Shown here: positions 1-7,828 of the stretch, piece by piece
How the letters are laid out: each line of letters opens with the position of its first letter
Position numbering within the stretch: position 1 is the first letter of the stretch
From: Candidatus Nanoarchaeia archaeon
GTDB lineage: Archaea > Nanoarchaeota > Nanoarchaeia > SCGC-AAA011-G17 > JAFCDX01
DNA: 15,054 nucleotides
Assembly (NCBI GenBank): GCA_028717785.1
Contig: JAQUND010000031.1
Location: forward strand, 1 to 15,054
Direction of reading: 5' to 3'
Program-made: the position numbers and the translations under genes
Notes under the pieces: model-generated
What the model was told of the DNA's origin: nothing
Database searches by the model: none
The model's input: the letters and a program-made list of their open reading frames with translations, nothing else

Positions 1-267
1 GGACCAGAAGATGCAGACTTTAATTATCGTATTACAAAGATATGTAATTATATAGCAGTAGATATAGAAGAATTAAATACATATCATTTTTTTCATAAAA
101 ACTCAACAGTGTCAACAATAGAACAAATTAATAATAGTATATTGTATACTTATATAAAAGAAGTTGATATAGAAAAAAAATATAATATTATTAAATCAGG
201 AGAAATTATAATACCTAAAAAATTATTGGCTGTTAATGATGATACGATAAAGGAAATAATGATATGA
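1..267 (+). CDS. C-terminal end of a glycosyltransferase (GT-A, galactosyltransferase-type C-terminus), 5' truncated by window edge
   Basis: An open frame enters from the left edge in frame 1 and ends at TGA 265-267, giving the last 88 residues of a protein. The visible part begins with GPEDADFNYRIT, which resembles the G-x-E-D-x-D-(F/L)-x-x-R signature found near the C-terminus of family 2/7 glycosyltransferases, where the acidic residues help bind the metal and sugar nucleotide. About 20 residues later a His-rich stretch (YHFFHKN) follows, in the place where such enzymes often carry a metal-binding His. The remaining lysine- and isoleucine-rich tail has no recognisable motif. The N-terminal catalytic half lies outside the window, so donor and acceptor cannot be inferred. 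The stop overlaps the next gene's ATG (264-266), suggesting one transcript and translational coupling. The assignment rests on one motif in a fragment. Confidence 0.6.
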   Translation, partial: GPEDADFNYRITKICNYIAVDIEELNTYHFFHKNSTVSTIEQINNSILYTYIKEVDIEKKYNIIKSGEIIIPKKLLAVNDDTIKEIMI

Positions 268-1097
268 AAAAAATTACGTTTATCATATTAAGTTATAATA
301 GACCTTGCCAATTAGATGCAGCTATTAGTAGTATGAAAAAGTTTTTTATAAACTGGCAAAATCATAATATAGTTGTGTTGTATAGAAGTACTAATGATAA
401 ATTTAAACAAGGATATGAATTAGTTAAACAGCGTCATAATGATTTAATATATGTAGAAGAAAATAATTTTAGAATTAATATGGATTTTATTTTAAATACA
501 TATAAAACAGATTACTTAGCAATGATGTGTGACGATGATATTTGGAAAGAATCTTTTAATACTGAAGATCATGACTTTCAGTTTTTTGATTTAAATAAAG
601 ATAAAGGTATTTGTTGTTTTTCTTTACGAATGCATCCTAGAATAAGTAAGTGTTATACTGCTGGAAATATTGATACACATCCACCAAAACAATTCTTACA
701 TGAAAATCCTTATGTTTGGCAATGGACTAATGAAGAACTTAAAGGAGATTGGAATTATCCTAATTCAGTAGATTGTCATATTTTTGTGTATGATGATATG
801 TATAATTTATTAATGAGGCGAGATATAGTCAGTGTAAGTCATATTGAAGTTATTATATCTCAGTTAGCTCCTAGAAGTATGAAACCTTTTATGGCTTGTT
901 CAAATAAATCAGCTATTTTTAATATTCCGTTAAATGCAGTTCAAGAAATATGTAGAAATATCAATATGGGTATAACAATTAATTATTTAAATGAAATGTA
1001 TTTAGAAGGATATATATTAGATACAGATACATATATTGGGATTGATAATATATCTCCTCATCAAGATCTTCCAATTAGTTTAAAAAGGATAGTATGA
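264..1097 (+). CDS. Putative family 2-like glycosyltransferase (GT-A fold)
   Basis: This 277-residue cytosolic protein starts MKKITFIILSYNRP. The beta strand followed by SYNRP is the classic nucleotide-sugar-binding start of GT2-type glycosyltransferases. A second landmark is YLAMMCDDDIW at residues 84-94, where D90-D92 fit the metal-binding acidic motif (DxD equivalent) at the end of the nucleotide-binding half. The C-terminal half shows no motif that would identify the acceptor, and no membrane segment is visible. The start ATG lies inside the previous gene's stop and is preceded by an AAGGAA Shine-Dalgarno-like stretch near 250-255. The gene overlaps the following SDR gene by 4 bases. It probably adds a sugar to the same glycan as its neighbours; linkage and donor are unknown. 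Confidence 0.72.
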   Translation: MKKITFIILSYNRPCQLDAAISSMKKFFINWQNHNIVVLYRSTNDKFKQGYELVKQRHNDLIYVEENNFRINMDFILNTYKTDYLAMMCDDDIWKESFNTEDHDFQFFDLNKDKGICCFSLRMHPRISKCYTAGNIDTHPPKQFLHENPYVWQWTNEELKGDWNYPNSVDCHIFVYDDMYNLLMRRDIVSVSHIEVIISQLAPRSMKPFMACSNKSAIFNIPLNAVQEICRNINMGITINYLNEMYLEGYILDTDTYIGIDNISPHQDLPISLKRIV

Positions 1098-1834
1098 ATA
1101 TTGGTATTATTGGAGCTAATGGATTTGTTGGTAAAGAACTATCAAATGTTTTATCAAAAGATTATGAAGTATATGATATTACAAAAGATAATCAATCATA
1201 TTTTTATGATATGACATTTGACGTTCTTATTAATGCTAATGGAAATAGTAAAAAATATTGGGCAAATCAAAATCCAATAGAAGATTTTGAATTAAGTACC
1301 AAATCTGTATATGAATCAATAATAAATTTTAAGTTTAAAAAATATATTTATATATCATCAGTAGATGCTGAATTAAGTAGATTACCTTATGGATTAAATA
1401 AAAGATTATCAGAAATGATAGTTAAAAATATACCTGATAATAAAAGCTATTTAATATTAAGATGTAGTGTAATTATTGGTAAAGAAATGAAAAAAGGTAT
1501 ACTTTATGACATTTTAAATAATAAGGATGTATTTATATCATCAAATTCTAAACTACAATTCATTACAAATACAGAAATAGCTAATATTATACAGAGATTA
1601 TTACAATTAAATATATTAAATGAATGTATAGATATAAGTGGTAAATCAAATATAAGTGTTAGTGATATAGGATTTATTTTACATAAAAGAATTAATTATA
1701 AAGATACAGATGATAAATTAGAGTTACAATATTATTGTAATTCAACAAATCACTTAGAAGAATATTATAATTTGAAAACATCTAAAGAATATATTTTGGA
1801 GGTTGCTAATGAAAGAATGGCAGAATCAGTTTAA
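1094..1834 (+). CDS. NAD(P)-dependent extended SDR (sugar-nucleotide epimerase/reductase type)
   Basis: The 246-residue protein has the Rossmann signature G7-A-N-G10-F-V-G13 of extended short-chain dehydrogenases. A YISSVD strand at 86-91 supplies the catalytic Ser, and Y99-G-L-N-K103 is the YxxxK catalytic pair. Family members act on nucleotide sugars as epimerases, dehydratases or 4-reductases. This one is short (typical members are 280-340 residues), and the substrate-binding C-terminal half is trimmed, so the exact reaction cannot be named; a dTDP- or GDP-sugar reductase is as likely as an epimerase. It starts by a 4-base ATGA overlap with the upstream glycosyltransferase. Its 3' end overlaps the radical SAM gene by 26 bases and contains that gene's ribosome-binding site. 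A second SDR at 6243 shares the GANGF segment but is otherwise clearly different. Confidence 0.75.
   Translation: MNIGIIGANGFVGKELSNVLSKDYEVYDITKDNQSYFYDMTFDVLINANGNSKKYWANQNPIEDFELSTKSVYESIINFKFKKYIYISSVDAELSRLPYGLNKRLSEMIVKNIPDNKSYLILRCSVIIGKEMKKGILYDILNNKDVFISSNSKLQFITNTEIANIIQRLLQLNILNECIDISGKSNISVSDIGFILHKRINYKDTDDKLELQYYCNSTNHLEEYYNLKTSKEYILEVANERMAESV
1798..1802 (+). promoter_or_regulatory. Ribosome-binding site that fixes the start of the radical SAM gene
   Basis: GGAGG at 1798-1802 lies 6 bases before ATG 1809. It would overlap or abut the alternative TTG at 1803, so ATG 1809 is the supported start. The site lies within the end of the SDR reading frame. Confidence 0.75.
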
Positions 1835-2924
1835 TCCGTTTAATTCAATGAAAGCTTTATATCATAAAGATCATTTAGAAGCTTGTGCTAAAGGAGAATA
1901 TTTAACTCCTGTATGTGTAAGTATTGATCCTACTAATAAATGTAACTTCGATTGTATTTTTTGTAATTCGTTTAAAGCTGTTAGTGGTGGTAATGATACT
2001 ATGTCAGAAGAACATATGATTAAGCTAGCAGACTTTTTAGGAGAATGGGGATCCGATAAACCAGAAGGTCATATTAAAGCTGCGTATATTACAGGGGGTG
2101 GTGAACCTTTAATGAATCCTGGTACTATGGCTTTAATAGAGCAGCTTAAATATAATCAAATACAATCAGCTGTTATTACTAATGGTACTTATTTAACTGA
2201 TGAAAAAATAGATATTATTGTTAAAAATTGTAGATGGATTGGATTTTCTGTTGATGCAGTAACTAATGAAATATATAATAAAATGAAAGGATTGCCTAAT
2301 AATTCTAAAGTATTTGATTTAGTTATAAACAATATAAGTAAAATAGTAAAGAGATCTAATGAATTGAATACTGGATGTGACGTATGTTTTAAGTTTCTTT
2401 TACACCCGGTTAATATGCATGAAATTTATGAAGCTGCTTGTTTAGCTAGATCAATTGGTGTAAAAGATTTTCATTTAAGACCTATTAGGTATGTAAACTT
2501 TGATAAGATAGACGAGAAGACTATTAACTTTAAAGATAATATAGAGTATATTAATAAACAATTTGATGAAGTACAAACCTTAAATACTAATAGTTTTCAT
2601 GTATATGGTGTTCGTCATAAATTTAATCCAGATTTATCTATTAAGAAAAATTTTACTAAATGTAGAATAATACCAATTGAACCTACTTTTGGGGCAGATG
2701 GTAATGTAGCAACGTGTTTTGATCAGCGTGGTAATGAAAATATGATATTGTGTTCACATTATCCAGATGTGACTGAAATATCAAGAGTATGGAATTCAAA
2801 TAAACATAAAAATATAATGAATAGTATTAACGTAGATCACTGCCCGTGTTGCACGTTTGCTAATTATAATGAAGCTATTGAAAAAGTAATACTTAAAGAT
2901 AATATGTGTATTAATTTTTTATGA
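1809..2924 (+). CDS. Radical SAM protein with SPASM/twitch-like C-terminal cysteines
   Basis: The 371-residue protein has the canonical radical SAM cluster-binding motif CNFDCIFC (C45, C49, C52), which binds the 4Fe-4S cluster that cleaves S-adenosylmethionine, and the SAM-contacting GGGEP motif at 96-100. A second cysteine group near the C-terminus (about C285, C303, C315, C345, C347, C348) fits an auxiliary-cluster SPASM or twitch domain. Such enzymes do radical chemistry on peptides or on small molecules, including sugars and aminoglycosides. Its place between an SDR and a DUF1919 protein in a glycan locus favours a sugar or a sugar-linked group as substrate, but this is inference. I chose ATG 1809 rather than TTG 1803 because of the GGAGG at 1798-1802. 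The stop overlaps the next start (ATGA). Confidence 0.85.
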   Translation: MKEWQNQFNPFNSMKALYHKDHLEACAKGEYLTPVCVSIDPTNKCNFDCIFCNSFKAVSGGNDTMSEEHMIKLADFLGEWGSDKPEGHIKAAYITGGGEPLMNPGTMALIEQLKYNQIQSAVITNGTYLTDEKIDIIVKNCRWIGFSVDAVTNEIYNKMKGLPNNSKVFDLVINNISKIVKRSNELNTGCDVCFKFLLHPVNMHEIYEAACLARSIGVKDFHLRPIRYVNFDKIDEKTINFKDNIEYINKQFDEVQTLNTNSFHVYGVRHKFNPDLSIKKNFTKCRIIPIEPTFGADGNVATCFDQRGNENMILCSHYPDVTEISRVWNSNKHKNIMNSINVDHCPCCTFANYNEAIEKVILKDNMCINFL

Positions 2925-3502
2925 GTAATTTTGCTATAGTATCAGATAATTGTTTTGGAACTGTATTATATAATATACATTTTAATTTACAGTATACATC
3001 GCCGTTTATTAATATGTTTATTCATACTCCTCATTATATTAGATTATTAGAAAATTTTTTTGATTATATGAAAGAGGATTTAAAGTTTATTAAATTTGAA
3101 GAATCTGAATATGCTAATGATCCTTTGAAAGTTTATATTGTTGGTAAATTAAAAGATGTTGAGATATGTTTTCCTCATCCTCATATATATGCTAATGAAG
3201 AGGATGTTTATAATAGTTGGAATAGAAGAAATGAACGATTGCCATTAAATGAAAAACAAATATTGTTTAAATTAGGAAGTATCTATACATATAATTATGT
3301 AAACTATGATAATTTTGAAGATCTATTAAAAAGATTTTATAATTTAAATTTTACTAATAAGGTTTCGTTTACCCGTAAAAAATATGATTATATTAATAAT
3401 TATGAAATATTACCAGAACATTTTTGTAGATGTGACTTAAAAGGTAAAGAGTATTATAAATATTTTAATTTAAATCAATTAATGGGATATGAGATATTAT
3501 AA
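2921..3502 (+). CDS. DUF1919 family protein (exopolysaccharide-locus protein)
   Basis: The 193-residue sequence matches the layout I know for DUF1919. An N-terminal IVSDNCFGTVLYN resembles the usual SNNCWGG opening. It is followed by TSPFINMFIH, then LLENFFDYMKEDLKFI, then a VGKL-x-DVEI-x-F block near 70-85, and YNSWNRRNERL near 95-107, the characteristic W-x-R-R-x-x-R element. Family members are found in capsule, exopolysaccharide and LPS loci, often beside FkbM methyltransferases and glycosyltransferases. Their reaction has not been established as far as I know; a transferase role is often assumed. There is no signal peptide. The start is coupled to the upstream stop by ATGA and has no strong Shine-Dalgarno sequence of its own. 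Confidence 0.75.
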   Translation: MSNFAIVSDNCFGTVLYNIHFNLQYTSPFINMFIHTPHYIRLLENFFDYMKEDLKFIKFEESEYANDPLKVYIVGKLKDVEICFPHPHIYANEEDVYNSWNRRNERLPLNEKQILFKLGSIYTYNYVNYDNFEDLLKRFYNLNFTNKVSFTRKKYDYINNYEILPEHFCRCDLKGKEYYKYFNLNQLMGYEIL

Positions 3503-4068
3503 TGAAATCTGACGAACTTAATAAGAAAAGATTAGATTTTCCATTAATAGATAAAAGTATTGTAGTTAATATAGGTGGATATCATGGAGAATGGGCATAT
3601 GACTTGTATAATAAGTATAAATGTGAAATGTATATATATGAACCAGTAAATTCATTTTATAAAATATTAACTAAAAAATTTAAAAAAGATATTAAAGTTC
3701 ATATATTTAATTATGGTTTATTAGATGAAGATAAAGAAATGAATATAGGATTAAGAGAAGATGGAACTTCAATATATAATACTGTACATGTTGAAAATGT
3801 AATATTTAAAAATATTAGTAATATTATAAATGATTTAAAAGATATAGATTTGATGGAAATTAATGTGGAAGGTTCCGAATATTTAATATTAGATAAGATA
3901 ATAAAAGATAATTTGATTGACAAAGTAAATTATTACTTAATACAATTTCATCATAATGTGGAAAATACTAAAGAAAAAATAGATAATATTAGAAAACATT
4001 TAGAAATGACACATACATGTTTATGGAATGCAGATTTGGTTTTTGAATGTTGGAAAAGGATTAAATAA
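3502..4068 (+). CDS. FkbM-family SAM-dependent methyltransferase (first of two)
   Basis: The 188-residue protein shows the FkbM layout. The SAM-binding motif VVNIGGYHGEW is at 21-31, an acidic ribose-contacting residue E47 lies in IYEPVN, and the family-specific NVEGSE block sits at 121-126. A late strand YYLIQFHHN follows. FkbM members O-methylate sugars or polyketide hydroxyls; in glycan loci they usually cap or decorate a sugar. It is shorter than the 230-280 residues common in the family and lacks the usual long N-terminal arm, but all core motifs are present. The start codon overlaps the upstream stop (TAATG). Another FkbM gene lies at 4915; the two differ enough to suggest two separate acceptor positions rather than a recent duplication. 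Confidence 0.8.
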   Translation: MKSDELNKKRLDFPLIDKSIVVNIGGYHGEWAYDLYNKYKCEMYIYEPVNSFYKILTKKFKKDIKVHIFNYGLLDEDKEMNIGLREDGTSIYNTVHVENVIFKNISNIINDLKDIDLMEINVEGSEYLILDKIIKDNLIDKVNYYLIQFHHNVENTKEKIDNIRKHLEMTHTCLWNADLVFECWKRIK

Positions 4069-4070
4069 AT

Positions 4071-4910
4071 ATGCTTGAATTGAGATTGATTGATCGAAGT
4101 TTTATTAATTGCGGGCCTAGTTGTGGTACTGGGAATACTGGTAAATCTCCTAAGAAAATTGTCTGGAATACTCAAAAATCAATAGTTAAAGATGATATTG
4201 TGGTTTTTACAGACTATTGTTTACACGAAGCAGCTCAATATACTAGTTCTAATAAAATAGCTTTGATTTTAGAGCCACCTTCTGTTATACCCCATATCTA
4301 CCAGTGGATCGAGCAAAATCATCAAATATTCAATACTGTTTTAACATTTGATAAAGAATTATTAGATATTTCAAGTAAATTTGTGTTTAGTCCTAATGCT
4401 ACTGGGCATTGGTTAAAAGATAATGATATTAAAATTCATAATAAAAATAAGTTAATATCAATGTTCGCTTCAAACAAAAGAACTACAGACGGGCATCAAA
4501 TGCGTCATAAGATAGCTTCTAAGTATAAAGATAGTATAGATGGTTTATTTGGTAGAGGTTCTTATGGGTTTTTAGATGATAAGGCAGATGGATTAAGAGA
4601 TTATAAGTATCATATAACAGTTGAGAATACTAAAAAAGACTATTATTTTAGTGAAAAGCTTATAGATGCATTTTTAACCGGTTGTATACCTGTTTATTAT
4701 GGATGTCCTAGTATTAGTAATTATTTTAATACTAGTGGGATGTTGATATTTAATACTTTAGAAGAGTTTGATATGATTAAAAAGAATTATATAGATCAAA
4801 ATTATTATGATGTTGCTTTAAAGTCTGGTTATATACAGGATAATTTTAATAGAGCTATGAAATATTTGTATCCTGAAGATTATATGTTTGATATATTATT
4901 TAAGGAGTAA
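4071..4910 (+). CDS. GT10 family glycosyltransferase (alpha-1,3/4-fucosyltransferase-like)
   Basis: The 279-residue protein carries the strongly diagnostic GT10 donor-binding motif. HITVEN at 181-186 is followed by DYYFSEKLIDAF at 190-201 and TGCIPVYYG at 203-211, matching the family pattern in which E-N, the Y-x-x-E-K-L stretch and G-x-x-P-V-Y-x-G hold GDP-fucose. The N-terminal half, which selects the acceptor, is less conserved, as usual. Bacterial GT10 enzymes are soluble or peripheral proteins of 300-480 residues; this one is near the lower limit and lacks the C-terminal heptad repeats and amphipathic tail of Helicobacter enzymes. The donor is probably GDP-fucose or a related GDP-deoxyhexose. 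No GDP-fucose biosynthesis genes are recognisable in the window, so the donor would come from elsewhere. AGGA near 4056 may be its Shine-Dalgarno sequence. Confidence 0.85.
   Translation: MLELRLIDRSFINCGPSCGTGNTGKSPKKIVWNTQKSIVKDDIVVFTDYCLHEAAQYTSSNKIALILEPPSVIPHIYQWIEQNHQIFNTVLTFDKELLDISSKFVFSPNATGHWLKDNDIKIHNKNKLISMFASNKRTTDGHQMRHKIASKYKDSIDGLFGRGSYGFLDDKADGLRDYKYHITVENTKKDYYFSEKLIDAFLTGCIPVYYGCPSISNYFNTSGMLIFNTLEEFDMIKKNYIDQNYYDVALKSGYIQDNFNRAMKYLYPEDYMFDILFKE
4902..4907 (+). promoter_or_regulatory. Ribosome-binding site that fixes the start of the second FkbM gene
   Basis: AAGGAG lies 7 bases before ATG 4915. An upstream in-frame TTG at 4888 would place this site inside the coding region and add nine residues before the conserved MEKVFIDGGA start, so ATG 4915 is preferred. 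The site overlaps the end of the GT10 gene (stop 4908-4910). Confidence 0.8.
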
Positions 4911-4914
4911 TTCT

Positions 4915-5460
4915 ATGGAAAAAGTATTTATTGATGGCGGGGCGCATTCTGGTGAGACTATTAAAGATTTATTAGATAAACGAAATGATATGTTAGGTAG
5001 TACTATTTATTTTTTTGAACCTAATAGAAGCTATGCAAATATACTATATAAAATTAAAGAATCTAATAAAAACTATAATATTGAAGTTATTATGAAAGCT
5101 TTATGGATTAAAAATGAAATATTAGATTTTTATACAATGACTAATGTTCATTTTGGTGATTTAGGTAATACGTTACTTAAAGAAAATAGATTGGAATTAG
5201 ATAGAGAACATCCTAATAAAGTTGAATGTATTAGTTTAAGTGATTTTATTATTGGGTTAAAAGATAAGTATATTGTTTTAAAATTAGATATTGAAGGTGC
5301 AGAATTTAAAGTAGTTCCTGATTTAATTGAGACTGGAGCTATTACTTTTGTTAAAGAACTATATATTGAATGGCATGATAGATTATATCTTAAAGAGAAT
5401 TCACAACCATTAAAAGATAGATTAACTAAAACTAATATTGTTTTACATCCTTGGGATTAA
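4915..5460 (+). CDS. FkbM-family SAM-dependent methyltransferase (second of two)
   Basis: From ATG 4915 the protein is 181 residues. It opens directly with the SAM-binding motif VFIDGGAHSGET (4-15), followed by the acidic ribose-contacting E35 in FFEPN and the family block LDIEGAE at 124-130. KELYIEWHD follows near 147-155. This is a minimal FkbM methyltransferase fold with almost no N-terminal extension. In a glycan locus the likely role is O-methylation of a sugar hydroxyl, often capping a chain. It differs from the first FkbM protein in most residues outside the motifs; here the D-x-E-G motif has the usual Asp, where the other copy has Asn. A strong AAGGAG site decides the start. It is followed by a 51-base gap before the next gene, the only sizeable gap inside the cluster. 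Confidence 0.82.
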   Translation: MEKVFIDGGAHSGETIKDLLDKRNDMLGSTIYFFEPNRSYANILYKIKESNKNYNIEVIMKALWIKNEILDFYTMTNVHFGDLGNTLLKENRLELDREHPNKVECISLSDFIIGLKDKYIVLKLDIEGAEFKVVPDLIETGAITFVKELYIEWHDRLYLKENSQPLKDRLTKTNIVLHPWD

Positions 5461-5511
5461 AAATATTTGTGTAATGTAAAAGAAAATGTTATATTTGAAA
5501 GGTGAATTATT

Positions 5512-6243
5512 ATGAAAACTTGTGTGTTTATGCGTTGGTATAATGAAAATGTATTTGATGAAATTAAGAAGATTAAAAATGAATCTGGTTATGACGTGTA
5601 TTTAAGTTTGGACTATAAATTAGGAAGTATATTAAATATAACTGATATATGTCCAATTCATTACTATAATGAAGATGATTTTAATAAATCTAAAATGTTA
5701 TCGTGGGCTAAGATTTGTAATAAACCCGGTTCAATGTTTAGATTTAATCCGGAAGTTTCTTTAATTGATTTTAAGAATAAGATAAATTATGATTATTACT
5801 GGTTAATTGAAGGTGATGTTAAATTGGCAGGTGATTATAATGAGTTTTTTGAAGAGTATAAAAGTGATAGTCATGATTTACTAGCTTATAATATTATGTG
5901 CGATCAAAATATAGACCAGAAGTATTTAACTAGTGCGGATTATGATTACTTGAAAAATGCAGAACAATTTGATAATACAAATTTGTATCAATATATTAAT
6001 GTTAGATTTAAATCATTTATGGTAGTATCTAGATTTTCAAAAAAATTATTGGATGCGTTGGAAGATAGTTTTAAGAAAGGGATATTGGGAACTAATGAAA
6101 ATATAGTTGCAAATGTTTGCTATTATAACAATATGACTATGCGTTCATTTAATAATAGTTATTTTAAGGAAGAAAACTACTCCGATACACCAAAAGTATT
6201 TAATCCTAATGCTCATTCATTTTTTCATTCTATTAAACGTTAA
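5512..6243 (+). CDS. Putative GT-A-like transferase, family not firmly recognised
   Basis: I cannot assign this 243-residue protein with certainty. It starts with a short beta strand (MKTCVFMRWYN) and has the segment YDYYWLIEGDVKLAGDY near 94-109. An aromatic-rich strand ending in an acidic E-x-D pair (E100, D102) is how many GT-A glycosyltransferases present their metal-binding motif, and a similar YWxxExDVxxxG pattern occurs in some uncharacterised glycosyltransferase-like families. No signal peptide or membrane helix is visible. The gene follows a 51-base gap and has AAAGGTG at 5498-5504, 7 bases before the ATG. Its stop overlaps the next start (TAATG). The genomic setting supports a glycan-related role; donor and acceptor are unknown, and a non-glycosyltransferase function remains possible. 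Confidence 0.5.
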   Translation: MKTCVFMRWYNENVFDEIKKIKNESGYDVYLSLDYKLGSILNITDICPIHYYNEDDFNKSKMLSWAKICNKPGSMFRFNPEVSLIDFKNKINYDYYWLIEGDVKLAGDYNEFFEEYKSDSHDLLAYNIMCDQNIDQKYLTSADYDYLKNAEQFDNTNLYQYINVRFKSFMVVSRFSKKLLDALEDSFKKGILGTNENIVANVCYYNNMTMRSFNNSYFKEENYSDTPKVFNPNAHSFFHSIKR

Positions 6244-7076
6244 TGAAAACAAAAATATTAATTACTGGAGCTAATGGATTTATTGGATGTCATTTAAAAG
6301 AATGGTTATCAGTTACTAGATATAAGATTTATACAATTAGTCGAGATGATGGAGATATATCTGATGAAAAATATGTTAAATCGTTATATTCAATTAAACC
6401 TAATATTATAATACACTTAGCGTTTGATATATCTAGAGAAGATAGTTATGAAGTATATTTAAGACAATTAAATAATAATATCAAATCTATGTTGTTAATA
6501 GCTGAATTAGCTAAGAAGTGTAAAGCTAAATTAATTATTCCTTCAACTGTTTCACTATATGCTAATAACAATAAGAAGTTTATTGAAAGTAATAGTATAG
6601 ATCCGAGAAATGTTTATAGTTTATCTAAGTATGTATGTGAACAAATAACTAAGATATATGATTTAGATTATTTAATATTACGGATTGGAATACTATATGG
6701 GAAGAATCAAAGTGGTAATATGCTTATACCTAATATAATTAACCATATAAAAGAAAATAAAACTATTGAGATATATGGTGGAGATCAAACTAGAGATTTT
6801 TTGTATATAGATGATTTTTGTGAATTGATTTTTATAAGTATTGTTAAAGATATATCTGGTATATATAATGTTGGTTATGGGAAAAGTTATTCTATTAAAC
6901 AAGTTATTCAGTTTATTGAAATGCTTATGGGCAAAAAATGTTTAGTTAAGTATAAAAAAATCAAGGATAATGAAATATTAAACTATAGTATTAATAATAA
7001 AATTGCTAAAAAAATATTTAATTGGAATCCACAATACTCTTTAATTGAAGGGTTGAAAAAGACAATATGCGATTAA
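6243..7076 (+). CDS. NAD-dependent sugar-nucleotide epimerase/dehydratase-like extended SDR
   Basis: The 277-residue protein begins with a full extended-SDR nucleotide-binding motif, ITGANGFIG at 7-15. The active-site ST pair is at 101-102 and Y125-S-L-S-K129 is the YxxxK catalytic pair. Further on, LRIGILYG (146-153) and RDFLYIDD (about 183-190) are the elements UDP-glucose 4-epimerase-like enzymes use for the sugar nucleotide. Length is a little below the 300-330 residues usual for the family. The probable reaction is 4-epimerisation or a related oxidation/reduction of a UDP- or dTDP-sugar feeding this glycan. Its start overlaps the upstream stop (TAATG) with no clear Shine-Dalgarno sequence, so it is probably translationally coupled. 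It overlaps the following gene by 10 bases. Confidence 0.8.
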   Translation: MKTKILITGANGFIGCHLKEWLSVTRYKIYTISRDDGDISDEKYVKSLYSIKPNIIIHLAFDISREDSYEVYLRQLNNNIKSMLLIAELAKKCKAKLIIPSTVSLYANNNKKFIESNSIDPRNVYSLSKYVCEQITKIYDLDYLILRIGILYGKNQSGNMLIPNIINHIKENKTIEIYGGDQTRDFLYIDDFCELIFISIVKDISGIYNVGYGKSYSIKQVIQFIEMLMGKKCLVKYKKIKDNEILNYSINNKIAKKIFNWNPQYSLIEGLKKTICD

Positions 7077-7828
7077 ATTTGAATAATATTATTAATCGTC
7101 ATAAAAATATACCTGCGTTAGTTATAGCACACGGTCCATCATTAAATGAATATTTACCTATATTAGATCAATTGAAACAAAAAGGTATTATTTTAATTGA
7201 TTGTAACGAATTTTATGATTTTCATAAAGTTAATCCGACATATTGGTGTTTTGCAAGTAGTGTGTTAAGAATAGATAATCAAATTAATTATATTAATAAA
7301 ACTGATAGTGTTATAGTTTATGCGAATTCTGTGGATTTTACAAACAAAAATTGGATTGAACAGAATATAAAAACAGATATTATAGCATATGATCAGAGGC
7401 ATTTTCAATATAAAACGTGTAATGAGTTAATGCAAAGTTCTTTAAAAAATTATGGAGGTTATAGTTGGAATGGATTATGTTGTAATAATATTGATAGAAC
7501 AAGACTAACTATTCAAGAAGAATTACAAAAGATGACAATGTATAGTAAACATTATAAAACTGGAGATTCAATAGCAGTTCATGAATTAGCGTTGGCAGTT
7601 TTGTTAGGATGTAATCCTGTTTATTTTATTGGAATTGATTTAGATTATCGATTAGGATATGCTAATAATATAAAATATAATGTTCCTATGGATGGTTTAT
7701 CTGAAAATTATGATCGAATTGTAGAAGATATGGAAATAATTCGAGATTCTGCTAAAGTAATTGGGATTGAATTAATAAACTTAAATAATTTAAGTTATCT
7801 ACCATTTAACAAAGGAAAGATTGAATGA
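7067..7828 (+). CDS. DUF115/MptE-like or GT42-like protein, candidate nonulosonate transferase
   Basis: The 253-residue protein has two landmarks. Near the N-terminus, ALVIAHGPSLNEY (17-29) is a glycine-proline-serine loop; near the C-terminus, GDSIAVHELALAVLLG (166-181) leads into VYFIGIDLDY (185-194). Both match the shared fold of DUF115 proteins (Maf flagellin-modifying proteins and MptE-like enzymes) and GT42 sialyltransferases such as Campylobacter Cst-II, where NGPSL binds the CMP donor and SGxDF closes the site. The next gene, overlapping by 4 bases, makes CMP-nonulosonate. That context favours transfer of a CMP-activated sialic-acid-like sugar. I see the motifs directly; the family match is from memory, and the choice between DUF115 and GT42 is not settled. 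No membrane segments are visible. Confidence 0.62.
   Translation: MRLNLNNIINRHKNIPALVIAHGPSLNEYLPILDQLKQKGIILIDCNEFYDFHKVNPTYWCFASSVLRIDNQINYINKTDSVIVYANSVDFTNKNWIEQNIKTDIIAYDQRHFQYKTCNELMQSSLKNYGGYSWNGLCCNNIDRTRLTIQEELQKMTMYSKHYKTGDSIAVHELALAVLLGCNPVYFIGIDLDYRLGYANNIKYNVPMDGLSENYDRIVEDMEIIRDSAKVIGIELINLNNLSYLPFNKGKIE

Noticed and set aside
1803..1808. TTG at 1803 as start of the first radical SAM gene
   Set aside because: It touches the GGAGG at 1798-1802, leaving no spacer, while ATG 1809 has ideal spacing.
3455..3462. Third + strand TATAAATA, 39 bases before the first FkbM gene at 3502
   Set aside because: It lies inside the DUF1919 coding sequence, and the octamer is expected a few times by chance in 15 kb this AT-rich (its reverse complement also occurs inside the first SDR gene near 1345 and 1530). 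Spacing is somewhat longer than at the two intergenic boxes. An internal promoter cannot be excluded.
3711..4175. Two open stretches on the minus strand (3711-3923 and 3951-4175)
   Set aside because: Both are antisense to the well-supported FkbM and GT10 genes, have low-complexity Ile/Ser-rich translations and show no family motif or convincing ribosome-binding site.
4888..4914. TTG at 4888 as start of the second FkbM gene
   Set aside because: AAGGAG at 4902-4907 would be internal, and the conserved protein start coincides with ATG 4915.
5467..5495. Sigma-70-like elements TTGTGT and TATATT with 17-base spacing and a TGn extension in the 51-base gap
   Set aside because: The predicted transcription start, near 5502, would fall within the AAAGGTG ribosome-binding site at 5498-5504, so the leader would lack a usable site. 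Such -10 matches are also common in this composition.
1111..6281. Near-identical 20-base stretch shared by the two SDR genes (near 1111-1130 and 6266-6285)
   Set aside because: It encodes the conserved GANGF-x-G nucleotide-binding loop. Identity drops immediately outside it, so it reflects family conservation and shared codon bias rather than a functional DNA repeat.
6693..6902. Minus-strand open stretch inside the second SDR gene
   Set aside because: It is antisense to conserved SDR motifs, Ile/Thr/Tyr-rich from AT composition, and has no recognisable domain.
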